Of a stretch of 64,000 nucleotides of DNA, positions 42,527-50,372 are shown one piece after another. A program made the position numbers and the translations under genes. Where the stretch lies: contig JAVBNU010000010.1 of assembly GCA_031551265.1 (NCBI GenBank), positions 1 through 64,000 of the forward strand, given 5' to 3'. The notes beneath the pieces were generated by a model that saw only the letters and a list, made by a program, of their open reading frames with translations, did not search any database and had not been told where the DNA came from. This stretch comes from JAVBNU01 sp031551265 (GTDB lineage: Bacteria; Cyanobacteriota; Vampirovibrionia; Gastranaerophilales; Gastranaerophilaceae). Each line of letters opens with the position of its first letter. Positions within the stretch are counted from its first letter, which is position 1.

Positions 42527-42988
42527 ATGAACGGGTACATAATCAATTTTGCTGTATATACAATGGCTATGATAGGAATAATGTTCCTCTCGGTTTTTGT
42601 CTATAAAAAGAGTATGAATGTTGCAAGCAAAAAAGGCAGCAAAAACGGTATGCAAATAGAAGAAAGTCTAAATCTTTCACCAAAGAAAACGCTTTTTGTC
42701 GTTAAAGTTGACGGTGAGAAATTCTTGATAGCTTCGGATATGGAGCGAACTTCATTTTTGGCAAAATTAGGTGATAAGCCGGTGCAACTTGATAAGGACG
42801 GCACAAGTTTTGCCTCATATATGAATAATGCAGGTCAAACTATTGCAAAACCTGTGGATGAACCTTTTGAAGTCGACATTGAGGAAATGCGAAAAGTCGC
42901 AAGGATGAGAGAAAAAATGGAACAAAATCCTAAAAATAAACCTGTGATGAGAAATTTGGCTCAACAGGTAAAACTTAAAAGAGGATAA
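42527..42988 (+). CDS. fliO: FliO-like flagellar export protein
   Basis: 153 residues. One N-terminal membrane helix (about 5-27) then a small cytoplasmic domain (SLNLSPKKTLFVVKVDGEKFLIA), the typical FliO pattern, and a polar tail. Helps FliP assemble. 2 bases before fliP, so position supports the name. Confidence 0.8.
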   Translation: MNGYIINFAVYTMAMIGIMFLSVFVYKKSMNVASKKGSKNGMQIEESLNLSPKKTLFVVKVDGEKFLIASDMERTSFLAKLGDKPVQLDKDGTSFASYMNNAGQTIAKPVDEPFEVDIEEMRKVARMREKMEQNPKNKPVMRNLAQQVKLKRG

Positions 42989-42990
42989 TT

Positions 42991-43635
42991 ATGGACGCTA
43001 ATGTAATGCAAAACTTGAACCCTGTGCTGCAGCTTTTAATAGTGATGTCGCTATTTTCGCTGCTGCCGTTTGTATTCACCTGTATGACGAGTTTTTTACG
43101 ATATGTTATCGTATTTTCAATACTCAAACAAGCAATGGGTACACAACAGGTACCTCCGGGTATAGTTCTGATAGGTCTGTCAATTATTCTGACAATTTAC
43201 ACGATGAGTCCTGTGTTTGAACAAATGTACAAAATGGGCAGTGTGCCTTATCAAAAAAACGGCTCAATGATTGAGGCTATAAGCGAAGGCTCGAAGCCAC
43301 TGAAAGAATATATGATGAAACAGACGCGGCAAGAGGATTTGAAGTATTTTATCAGTTTACAGAAAAAGCCGCAGCCTGCGACGCCTGATGAAATTACCAT
43401 TTGGGAAGTTGCGCCTGCGTATATTATCAGTGAACTGAAAACAGGCTTTGAGATAGGTTTTATTATTTTCGTACCGTTCCTGATTTTGGATTTGATAGTC
43501 GCAAACGTCCTGTTGGCGCTTGGTATGATGATGTTATCACCAACAATTATTTCTCTGCCGTTCAAGCTGCTGATATTTATTGCAGTAGACGGCTGGAGTT
43601 TGGTCGTACAGGGCTTGGTCGGAAGCTTTAATTAA
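42991..43635 (+). CDS. fliP: flagellar export gate protein FliP
   Basis: 214 residues, 2 bases after fliO. FliP motif SLLPFVFTCMTSFLRYVIVFSILKQAMGTQQVPPGIVLIG, then DLIVANVLLALGMMMLSPTIISLPFK. Core of the type III export gate with FliQ and FliR. A separate signal-sequence segment found in some FliP proteins is absent. Confidence 0.96.
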   Translation: MDANVMQNLNPVLQLLIVMSLFSLLPFVFTCMTSFLRYVIVFSILKQAMGTQQVPPGIVLIGLSIILTIYTMSPVFEQMYKMGSVPYQKNGSMIEAISEGSKPLKEYMMKQTRQEDLKYFISLQKKPQPATPDEITIWEVAPAYIISELKTGFEIGFIIFVPFLILDLIVANVLLALGMMMLSPTIISLPFKLLIFIAVDGWSLVVQGLVGSFN

Positions 43636-43656
43636 CGGAAGTATACGAGGTTTAAA

Positions 43657-44154
43657 ATGGAACTTTTATTAGAATATTTCGGAAAAGGAATTATGGTAAT
43701 GCTCACCATAACAATGCCTTGTATATGTACGGCTGCCGCTATAGGTCTTGTAGTCGGTATTTTGCAGGCAGTAACACAAGTTCAGGAGCAAACAATTGCA
43801 GCGGCACCAAAAGTTTTGGGTGTGTTTTTGATTATTTTGCTTGGTGGTGTCGGGTTTTTGCGTATGATTACCAATGTGTTCATAGAAGGTACGGAACTCG
43901 CGTTTAATGGTGTGTCTAAAAGTGATTCGTATGTGTTAAATTCGGATTATTACAGGTATACATCGCCTTTTGCAACTGAAATGAATGCGGGTGCAGTTAA
44001 TCAAAGCGGTAATGTAGAAAAAATCATGAAAAACCCCGGCAAAACGCCGTTCCTTGAAAGCACAGAAAAGGTAAAAAATTATCCTTCAAACAGAACTCCT
44101 CATCCTACGCCAAATTTTGTTGAACAACAAAAAATTAGGAGCAACCAACAGTGA
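43657..44154 (+). CDS. fliQ: FliQ with C-terminal extension
   Basis: 165 residues; usual FliQ is 88-90. The N-terminal 90 residues have the two membrane helices (VMLTITMPCICTAAAIGLVVGILQAVTQVQEQT and LGVFLIILLGGVGFLRMITN). The remaining 75 residues are polar, rich in Asn/Ser/Lys/Pro, with no visible membrane segment. The next gene overlaps its stop by 4 bases (GTGA). Confidence 0.9.
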   Translation: MELLLEYFGKGIMVMLTITMPCICTAAAIGLVVGILQAVTQVQEQTIAAAPKVLGVFLIILLGGVGFLRMITNVFIEGTELAFNGVSKSDSYVLNSDYYRYTSPFATEMNAGAVNQSGNVEKIMKNPGKTPFLESTEKVKNYPSNRTPHPTPNFVEQQKIRSNQQ

Positions 44155-44555
44155 GAAAACTTGTATTAACATTTTTGGCCTTCTTATGCTTTTCAACAGC
44201 TGTTTTTGCTGATGAAGAATACACGTATAACTTGATGACAGATAGCGATTACACGCTTTTTTGTCCCAAAAAAATTTATGGAATGAACATGAGAAGCAGC
44301 GGTAACATCAGCTTCGAATCGTATACGGATGTTATGAACAGCCAGAGTACATTTTCTATTTCAACTTCCTCAGATAATGCAGGTGCAATAATAACTTTAG
44401 AGACAGACGAAGGTACGGTAAAATACAGGCTGAATGTCGACAAAGAAAACAAAGAAGAGAAGTTTGACGAAAATTTTTATAAAATAGATAAACCACCAAT
44501 AATTAAACCTCCGAAGCAAGAGCCCGAAGAGCAAACAGGTGCAGCTGAGTTATGA
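44151..44555 (+). CDS. exported protein within the flagellar operon
   Basis: 134 residues with a GTG start, TAGGAG upstream and a 4-base overlap with fliQ. Signal peptide about 1-20 (ALLCFSTAVFA-type). The mature part (KKIYGMNMRSSGNISFESY, GAIITLETDEGTVKYRLNV) has a beta-rich pattern recalling the N-terminal domain of pilus/secretin proteins (CpaC-like), followed by a Pro/Glu/Lys tail. Role unknown; its place between fliQ and fliR suggests a flagellar or envelope function. Confidence 0.6.
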   Translation: MRKLVLTFLAFLCFSTAVFADEEYTYNLMTDSDYTLFCPKKIYGMNMRSSGNISFESYTDVMNSQSTFSISTSSDNAGAIITLETDEGTVKYRLNVDKENKEEKFDENFYKIDKPPIIKPPKQEPEEQTGAAEL

Positions 44556-45334
44556 TAGATACAGTCTTACAATTTATGGGACAATTTATACCTGACATAA
44601 ACAAATATATCGGGGCGGGTTTGGTTATTTTTGCGCGCATAGCGGCCTTCCTGAAATTTGCTCCGGGGTTCACGCGTAAAGAAATTCCGACTATGATTAA
44701 GGTCAGTTTTGCGCTGATTTTTACAATTATTTTAACTTCTGTTATCCCTATCACGCCACAACCTGCTGATGTGTCGCTTATTTTGGTGATTGCGCTTAAT
44801 GTCTTATTTGGCGCACTAATCGCGTTCATTGCGGATTGCATATTGCAGGTTATGGAGGCAGGCGGTGATATGATTAACATGCAGATGGGTTTGTCTGCAG
44901 CGTCGGTTATGGATCCTGCTTCGGGTCATCAAACGTCTGTTATGGGGAGATTTTTCTCGCTGATAGGCATAATCTTGTTTATCAATCTGGGTGGCATATA
45001 CTGGCTTTTCAACGCGTTTGTGAGAAGTTTTGAAATTTTTCCTGTATGGGCAACCTCTATTCCATTGGAACAGCTTATAAATTTGCCGTATCTGGTTGAA
45101 ATTACATCAAACATTCTATACGTCGGGTTGCAAATTGCGGCGCCTGTCCTGCTTGCTACACTGGGGCAAGACATTATTCTCGGCGTAATCTCTCGTACTG
45201 CACCACAAATCAACGTATTTACCATGAGTTTCTTGTTCAAACCTATTTTGGGCTGCTGCATCTTATTATGGATTATGGGCTCGCTGATAAATATCGTGAA
45301 TGATTACTTTATTTCGTTTGCGCATATATTCTAA
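44552..45334 (+). CDS. fliR: flagellar export gate protein FliR
   Basis: 260 residues, the normal FliR length. Pattern FARIAAFLKFAPGFTRKEIPTMIKVSFALIF, GGDMINMQMGLSAASVMDPASGHQTSVMG and PQINVFTMSFLFKPILG is diagnostic. Overlaps the preceding gene by 4 bases (ATGA). Last gene of the operon; flhB/flhA not present here. Confidence 0.96.
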   Translation: MIDTVLQFMGQFIPDINKYIGAGLVIFARIAAFLKFAPGFTRKEIPTMIKVSFALIFTIILTSVIPITPQPADVSLILVIALNVLFGALIAFIADCILQVMEAGGDMINMQMGLSAASVMDPASGHQTSVMGRFFSLIGIILFINLGGIYWLFNAFVRSFEIFPVWATSIPLEQLINLPYLVEITSNILYVGLQIAAPVLLATLGQDIILGVISRTAPQINVFTMSFLFKPILGCCILLWIMGSLINIVNDYFISFAHIF

Positions 45335-45359
45335 GTTTAATATCCGTGAACGGCAAAAA

Positions 45360-45605
45360 TTATTGAAAAACCATGCGTTGAATTTCGACTTCGCCGATTT
45401 CATAAAGTCTGACTTCTAATTCTTTGGCTTTCTCGTCGTCGATTATTTCCAGTAAAATTATGCCATACGGGTAACAAACTTCTGAATGAACAGGGTGAAG
45501 CCCAAGTCGTGTTCTGATTGAACAGCCAAATTCGGTTAAAATTTCTTGTAGTTTATGTGCAGAGCTGTGTCTGTCACAAAGTTTCAATCCTATTATCGTT
45601 GTCAT
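45360..45605 (-). CDS. TM1266-like ACT-fold protein (possible hydrogenase regulator)
   Basis: 81 residues with GAGGAG upstream. GLKLCDRHSSAHKLQEILTEFGCSIRTRLGLHP then GIILLEIIDDEKAKELEVRLYEIGEVEI follows the small ACT-like TM1266 family, often called iron-only hydrogenase system regulator. With hydG in the window this would fit an [FeFe]-hydrogenase organism, but the gene is 44 kb away. A NikR-like C-terminal domain is the alternative. Confidence 0.55.
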   Translation of the reverse strand: MTTIIGLKLCDRHSSAHKLQEILTEFGCSIRTRLGLHPVHSEVCYPYGIILLEIIDDEKAKELEVRLYEIGEVEIQRMVFQ

Positions 45606-45666
45606 AAATTACTCCTCTTGTTATTTGTTTTAAGATTATAGCACATTAGTTCGCTTTCAAGAAATA

Positions 45667-46041
45667 TTACGGTTGTATAGTTAATTTGGGTAATTCCAAT
45701 TTCAAAATGCCCTTTTCGAATTTTGTCTCAGCATTTTCAGTATCGATTTCACCGGGATAATAAAATGTTCGCTCAAAATTTTGTCTGTTTTCGCCGGGTT
45801 TTGACGCTGAAATCGTGACATAAGAATTATTTATATCAATTTTTAAATCATCCTCTGCTACGTTGGGAACTTTAATTTTTATCTCGTAGTCATTGGCATT
45901 TTCTTTTATGCCTAGAAATTTGAGCGGGGTTGAGTCATCTTTGTGGAAAAAATACGGCGCATCATAGCTGATACGCTTACTTTTACCATTGCCATTCAAT
46001 CTGTCGACGACGATTTCAGGATTTTTAATAATATATTTCAT
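45667..46041 (-). CDS. Hsp20/alpha-crystallin small heat shock protein
   Basis: 124 residues. The alpha-crystallin domain occupies about 45-120: NDYEIKIKVPNVAEDDLKIDINNSYVTISA, then NFERTFYYPGEIDTENAETKFEKGILKLELPK. ATP-independent holdase that keeps denatured proteins soluble. N-terminal arm is short. Divergent from nanE. Confidence 0.9.
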   Translation of the reverse strand: MKYIIKNPEIVVDRLNGNGKSKRISYDAPYFFHKDDSTPLKFLGIKENANDYEIKIKVPNVAEDDLKIDINNSYVTISASKPGENRQNFERTFYYPGEIDTENAETKFEKGILKLELPKLTIQP

Positions 46042-46126
46042 GTTCCCCCTCCTTGGTGAGCATAAAGTTCATTATCATTGGTAAATGAATATGTACATTA
46101 CACAATAGGCTAATAAAAAATCTTTT

Positions 46127-46135
46127 TGTTATAAT
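46127..46135 (+). promoter_or_regulatory. extended -10 box just before nanE
   Basis: TGTTATAAT ends 6 bases before the ATG at 46142. Transcription would then start at or next to the start codon (leaderless). No Shine-Dalgarno in front of the gene. The same arrangement is at 36972. Confidence 0.5.
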
Positions 46136-46141
46136 CATTTT

Positions 46142-46822
46142 ATGGAGATAATAGATTTACTAAAAAATCAGGTTATAATTTCGGTTCAAGCTGCTTCGGG
46201 GGAGCCTCTCAATCGCGAAGAATGCATGAATGCAATGATGCAATCTGTGGTGAACGGCGGCGCACAAGCGCTGCGTCTTGCGGGTGAGCGTGATGTAAGA
46301 AACGCGAAAAAGATGTTTGATTTACCTGTAATCGGCATAACCAAGCCGAATATCCTGCCTGATAATTGGCAAGAAGTTGTCTATATTACTCCGACTGTTG
46401 AAGATGTAAAAAAACTCGCTTATGCAGGTGCAGATATTATTGCGTTTGATGCAACATTGCGTAATCGCGAGCACGATAGTCTGCCTGACATAATCAAAGC
46501 CGTTAAATCTTCAGGTAAACTTGCTATGGCTGATACTGCGACCTACGCTGAAGGACTTAACGCGGCTGAATTAGGAGTTGATGTAATTTCAACGACCCTG
46601 TCGGGCTACACAAAAGAAACTTTCTCAGATAACGAGGATCCTGATTTCGGTTTGTTGCAAAAATTAACTAAAACACTCGATATTCCGGTAATTTTAGAAG
46701 GTAGAATTTGGAAAGTCTGGCAAGTTAAACACGCGTTTGAGCTTGGCGCACATGCTGTAGTCATTGGTTCTGCAATTACGCGCCCGCAACTCATTACAAA
46801 AAGATTTATGAATTGGAGATAA
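46142..46822 (+). CDS. nanE: N-acetylmannosamine-6-phosphate 2-epimerase
   Basis: 226 residues. Converts ManNAc-6-P to GlcNAc-6-P in sialic acid and ManNAc catabolism. TIM-barrel motifs: VISVQAASGEP, ALRLAGE, GITKPN (catalytic Lys region), GADIIAFDAT and TTLSGYT. Followed 1 base later by a ROK kinase. No nanA or sialic acid transporter in the window. Confidence 0.92.
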   Translation: MEIIDLLKNQVIISVQAASGEPLNREECMNAMMQSVVNGGAQALRLAGERDVRNAKKMFDLPVIGITKPNILPDNWQEVVYITPTVEDVKKLAYAGADIIAFDATLRNREHDSLPDIIKAVKSSGKLAMADTATYAEGLNAAELGVDVISTTLSGYTKETFSDNEDPDFGLLQKLTKTLDIPVILEGRIWKVWQVKHAFELGAHAVVIGSAITRPQLITKRFMNWR

Positions 46823-46823
46823 T

Positions 46824-47744
46824 ATGAGAAAAGTATTAGTTTTCGACGTAGGTGGTACAAAACTCAGCCATTGCATTATAAACAGCGATGGAGAAATAGT
46901 TTCGGATGTTACAAAAGTGCCAACTCCCAATAAATCAGTCGAAATCTACCAATACTTAAAAGAAATTATAACCAAACACGAAAGTACAGTTGATTTGATT
47001 TCGATAGCGACTGCCGGCTGTGTAAACAATGAAAATACAAGAGTCTCAGGCTCAACTCCAAATCTTCCTGCCGGTTATCCTGATTTAGATTTTTGCGCGT
47101 TGTCTGCAAAGCCTGTTTTTGTCGAAAATGACGCTAACGCTGCAGCTTGGGCTGAATTCCGTGTCGGTACAGCAAAAGACTATAAACACTCAATCACTCT
47201 GACACTTGGCACGGGTGTTGGCGGCGGTATAATCTGTGATGGCAGACTTCTTAAAGGCTCTCAAGGACTTGCGGGAGAGGTTGGTAGTATAAAAATTTCT
47301 TATGACAACAAAAGACAGTGTACCTGCCTGAATTATGACTGCTGGGAAAGCTACGCGTCAGGCACTGGGCTAAAAATCACGGCAGAAGAAATCGCTGATT
47401 CAGATGAGAGTTTCAAAAAAAGTATTTATTCAAGCAAAAAGCCTGAAGATGTAACAACCTACGACATAGTTGAGGGTGTGAAAGCAAACGACGAGTATTC
47501 AAAAAAAGTTTTTGACCTTTGGCATTACCATATTTTTTGCGGCATGGTAAGTTTGGTCAATATTTTTAACCCCGAGTGCATAATTTTATCAGGCGGTCTG
47601 GGCAATTCAGCCGATTGTGAAAAACTTGAAAAAATGGTGAATAACGGCTCTGTAGTCTCCGATGTCAAAGTCGTGCACTCCACAATGAAGAACTACACCG
47701 GCATGATTGGCTGCGCGCTCCTAGCGCTCGAAAAACGGGGTTAG
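46824..47744 (+). CDS. nanK: ROK-family sugar kinase (NanK-like)
   Basis: 306 residues. Phosphorylates N-acetylmannosamine (inferred from partner nanE). ATP site VFDVGGTKL at 5-13, catalytic ENDANAAA, LGTGVGGGI and the ROK zinc motif CXCX4C (CTCLNYDC). The usual His ligand in GE-x-GH is replaced by Ser (GEVGSI), an oddity. One base after nanE, a two-gene unit. Confidence 0.88.
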   Translation: MRKVLVFDVGGTKLSHCIINSDGEIVSDVTKVPTPNKSVEIYQYLKEIITKHESTVDLISIATAGCVNNENTRVSGSTPNLPAGYPDLDFCALSAKPVFVENDANAAAWAEFRVGTAKDYKHSITLTLGTGVGGGIICDGRLLKGSQGLAGEVGSIKISYDNKRQCTCLNYDCWESYASGTGLKITAEEIADSDESFKKSIYSSKKPEDVTTYDIVEGVKANDEYSKKVFDLWHYHIFCGMVSLVNIFNPECIILSGGLGNSADCEKLEKMVNNGSVVSDVKVVHSTMKNYTGMIGCALLALEKRG

Positions 47745-47748
47745 CAGG

Positions 47749-47769
47749 TAGGGTGCGTCATATGCACCA
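47749..47769. repeat. dispersed GGTGCGT/ACGCACC palindrome, copy 5
   Basis: GTAGGGTGCGTCATATGCACC, same family as 1418-1438. Confidence 0.65.
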
Positions 47770-47850
47770 ATATTGTAATGTTGTGGTGAAAATCTCAATC
47801 TATCTTTATGTGGGACTTTGCTTAATCCCACTTGTGATATTCCCACCATA

Positions 47851-47870
47851 TGTTATAATAAAAATATAAC
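47851..47870 (+). promoter_or_regulatory. extended -10 overlapped by an inverted repeat before the toxin-antitoxin pair
   Basis: TGTTATAAT (47851-47859) overlaps the 6-bp inverted repeat GTTATA-N7-TATAAC (47852-47870). This is the expected place for autorepression by the antitoxin. Confidence 0.5.
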
Positions 47871-47891
47871 ATTCAAAAGGGAAAACAGTAA

Positions 47892-48152
47892 ATGTCAGCT
47901 TGTGAAAAAAATTTAAAACTTGATACAAAAAGACGAATAACTCTGGGCAAAATTGCTCCAAAGGAAGTTAGCTCTTACGATGTGGAGATGCAGGAAAATG
48001 GTGTTATTGTTCTTTATCCAAAAGTTGAAATCCCGGCAGAAGAACTCTGGTTGTTCAAAAATAAAGCAGCTTTAAATTCTGTCAAAAAAGGGATTGAACA
48101 ATCTGCAACGGGTGAAACCTCTAAACTGAGTGATGATTTTTGGAATGACTAG
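47892..48152 (+). CDS. antitoxin of a type II toxin-antitoxin pair
   Basis: 86 residues. N-terminal part KNLKLDTKRRITLGKI-PKEVSSYDVEMQENGVIVLYPKVEIP looks like an AbrB/SpoVT-type DNA-binding hairpin pair; the C-terminal part (LWLFKNKAALNSVKKGIEQSATGET) is a helical tail that would wrap the toxin. Preceded by an inverted repeat and followed at 9 bases by the toxin gene. Confidence 0.75.
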   Translation: MSACEKNLKLDTKRRITLGKIAPKEVSSYDVEMQENGVIVLYPKVEIPAEELWLFKNKAALNSVKKGIEQSATGETSKLSDDFWND

Positions 48153-48161
48153 AGGAGTAAA

Positions 48162-48452
48162 ATGCACAACCTGATTTATACTCCTGAAGCTGTATCTAAC
48201 CTTGAAAAACTAAAAAAACAAGGACAAAAAGATAAGCTTAAAAAGATTAAATTAACTCTGGACAAACTTCAGGAAAATCCTAGGCATCCGGGCTTGCATA
48301 CACATAAATATAAATCTTTCACAGGACATAAAGGTGAGGAAATTTTGCAGTCTTATGTTGAAAACAAAACTCCGGGCGCTTTTCGCGTGTTTTGGCATTA
48401 TGGTCCTGATAAAGAAGTAATAACAATTTTGGCAGTAACACCACATCCATAG
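48162..48452 (+). CDS. RelE/ParE-superfamily toxin
   Basis: 96 residues. Pattern YTPEAVSNLEKLKKQGQKDKLKKI, LTLDKLQENPRHPGLHTHKYKS, SYVENKTPGAFRVFWHYGPDKEVITILAVTPHP is that of RelE/ParE-fold toxins. Most members of the RelE branch cut mRNA on the ribosome; ParE members inhibit gyrase. Immediately downstream of its antitoxin. Confidence 0.82.
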   Translation: MHNLIYTPEAVSNLEKLKKQGQKDKLKKIKLTLDKLQENPRHPGLHTHKYKSFTGHKGEEILQSYVENKTPGAFRVFWHYGPDKEVITILAVTPHP

Positions 48453-48576
48453 TGATATTGTAGGGTGCTTCTTTCGCTGGCAAAATACTAGTATTTTGCA
48501 CAACTCACCAAGTCATTGCCTCTAATGCTCACTGCGTTCGCAAAGAGTCAAGGGCGTCCCACACACCGACATCATG

Positions 48577-48599
48577 AGGGTGCGTGTAACGTACCCTGC
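48577..48599. repeat. degenerate GGTGCGT palindrome
   Basis: AGGGTGCGTGTAACGTACCCTGC between the TA pair and the XRE gene. The stretch 48453-48611 also contains a GTAGGGTGCTTCTTTCGC half-copy at 48462 and a GGCGTCCCACACACCGAC string, all repeat debris. Confidence 0.5.
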
Positions 48600-48611
48600 C
48601 TGCTACACGAG

Positions 48612-48953
48612 TTATATTTTAAAATTTTGCAACATAGCAAACACAACGTTATATAGGCCTTGGATAGTTTTCTTATCCTGTGTTTTTAGCAGAGCAATGA
48701 AACTATTAATAGTTTCATCAAGACTAGCACAGTTTGCTATTTCTGAGCCATACATTAATTGAGAAGGATGGATATTAAAAGCCTTAGATATTTTTAGATA
48801 GCTGTCTATTGATGGAAAAGCTTTAGATTTTTCAAATTTAGAAATACTTTGATGGCTTATCCCGACTTGCTCAGCCATATATTCAAGAGTCCAGCCTTTT
48901 GCTGTACGCAATTTTTTTATATTGCTTGCTACTGTTTTCTTTAGATCGTCCAT
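48612..48953 (-). CDS. XRE-family HTH regulator
   Basis: 113 residues. HTH_3: NIKKLRTAKGWTLEYMAEQVGISHQSISKFEKSKAFPSIDSYLKISKAF, with a helical C-terminal tail (DETINSFIALLKTQDKKTI). Divergent from the short helical ORF at 49082, the fifth pairing of this kind in the window. Confidence 0.88.
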   Translation of the reverse strand: MDDLKKTVASNIKKLRTAKGWTLEYMAEQVGISHQSISKFEKSKAFPSIDSYLKISKAFNIHPSQLMYGSEIANCASLDETINSFIALLKTQDKKTIQGLYNVVFAMLQNFKI

Positions 48954-49081
48954 ACACTAACAATAGTGTTTTTCTTAATTCTTTACCATATACGAATGTA
49001 TATATTTTGCGCTTATAAGTTGCAAAATAATTAAATTCATGATTTAATTAAGTACCTGATGTACAAAATGAAAAAGATAAT

Positions 49082-49240
49082 ATGCCAAACGAAAACATAG
49101 TGAAATCACTAGAAATTTGTAAAAGTGATATAAAAGAACTTCTTGAATGCAAATTACAGATGGAAGAAATCATCCGAGGACGTTTATATAATTTACTATT
49201 AATTGTCGACTATATTTTAGAGGAAACCAAAAATAGCTAA
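49082..49240 (+). CDS. 52-residue helical short ORF
   Basis: Mostly one long amphipathic helix plus a hydrophobic segment (YNLLLIVDYILEE). Weak ribosome site. Resembles in length and composition the ORFs at 36066 and 32416, but without clear sequence identity. Divergent from the XRE gene. Confidence 0.55.
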   Translation: MPNENIVKSLEICKSDIKELLECKLQMEEIIRGRLYNLLLIVDYILEETKNS

Positions 49241-49267
49241 CCCGTCTAAAATCTAATAACAAAAAGT

Positions 49268-49290
49268 AAAGCGGGCTAATTGCCCGCTTT
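49268..49290 (-). terminator. terminator of dgt-dnaG-rpoD
   Basis: AAAGCGGGC-AATTA-GCCCGCTTT read on the minus strand, followed by a T-rich run; also usable for the short ORF on the plus strand. Confidence 0.75.
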
Positions 49291-49301
49291 ATCTGTATAA
49301 A

Positions 49302-50372
49302 TTATAGTTCAATATATTCTTTTAGCTTTTTGCTTCTGTTTGGATGTCTCAGTTTTCTTAGTGCTTTCGCTTCGATTTGCCTGATGCGTTCACGAGTTAC
49401 GCCGAACAATTGACCGACTTCTTCAAGAGTTCTTTGGCGGCCGTCGTCCATACCGAATCTCAAACGTAATACATCGCGCTCACGAGGTGAAAGACCGCTC
49501 AGAACTTCTGCTAAGTCTTCTCTCAAAAGTTCGTGTGCAACAGTTTTAACCGGTGCATCAGCGTCTTTATCTTCGATGAAGTCGCCTAAACGTGAGTCTT
49601 CTTCTTTACCTATAGGTGTTTCTAAAGAAAGCGGCTCTTGTGCGATTTTTACGATTTCTCTGAGTTTTGGAATGGAAATTCCCATCTCTGCTGATAACTC
49701 GTCTTCAGTTGGTTTTCTCGATAATTCCTGCGCTAGTTTACGTGTTACTTTTTTCAATTTATTGATAGTCTCAACCATGTGAACAGGGATTCTGATAGTT
49801 CTTGCTTGGTCAGCAATAGCGCGTGTAATCGCTTGTCTAATCCACCATGTTGCATAAGTTGAGAATTTATAACCTCTTTCGTGGTCAAATTTTTCAGCGG
49901 CGCGGATTAAGCCTAAATTGCCTTCTTGGATAAGGTCTAAGAAGAGCATGCCGCGTCCTACGTATTTTTTTGCGATACTGACAACAAGTCTTAAATTAGC
50001 TTGTACCAGTTTGCGCTTTGCGACTGCGCCTGTGTTTCCGCCTGTTAAGATTTTGCGTGCAAGATCAATTTCTTCGTCTGCCGTTAATAATTTGATGCGG
50101 CCGATTTCTCTTAAATACATTCTGACGGGGTCATCTAAGCCAACGCTGCGTGGCAGGAACATTTCTGTTGTTTCTGTGCCTTCGGCTTCTATTGAATCAT
50201 CGTCAACATCAGGCTCATCAGAACCACCTATAATATCACCTATATCAGGAATATCGCTGGGAGTTATTGTTTCCGCATCGGAAAATATATCTGCAACATC
50301 ATCGTCACCGCTCATTTCTACGTTATCAATAATGCTTATTATCGAATCATCGGACATTCTTTTTCTGCTCAT
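49302..50372 (-). CDS. rpoD: primary sigma factor RpoD
   Basis: 356 residues. Acidic N-terminus (1-70), region 1.2 DPVRMYLREIGRIKLLT, region 2 NLRLVVSIAKKYVGRGMLFLDLIQEGNLGLIRAAEKFDHERGYKFSTYATWWIRQAI (promoter -10 recognition), region 3, and region 4 SPRERDVLRLRFGMDDGRQRTLEEVGQLFGVTRERIRQIEAKALRKLR (-35 recognition). Region 1.1 is short/degenerate compared with E. coli. Start shares one base with the dnaG stop. The dnaG-rpoD pair is the classic macromolecular synthesis operon. Confidence 0.97.
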   Translation of the reverse strand: MSRKRMSDDSIISIIDNVEMSGDDDVADIFSDAETITPSDIPDIGDIIGGSDEPDVDDDSIEAEGTETTEMFLPRSVGLDDPVRMYLREIGRIKLLTADEEIDLARKILTGGNTGAVAKRKLVQANLRLVVSIAKKYVGRGMLFLDLIQEGNLGLIRAAEKFDHERGYKFSTYATWWIRQAITRAIADQARTIRIPVHMVETINKLKKVTRKLAQELSRKPTEDELSAEMGISIPKLREIVKIAQEPLSLETPIGKEEDSRLGDFIEDKDADAPVKTVAHELLREDLAEVLSGLSPRERDVLRLRFGMDDGRQRTLEEVGQLFGVTRERIRQIEAKALRKLRHPNRSKKLKEYIEL

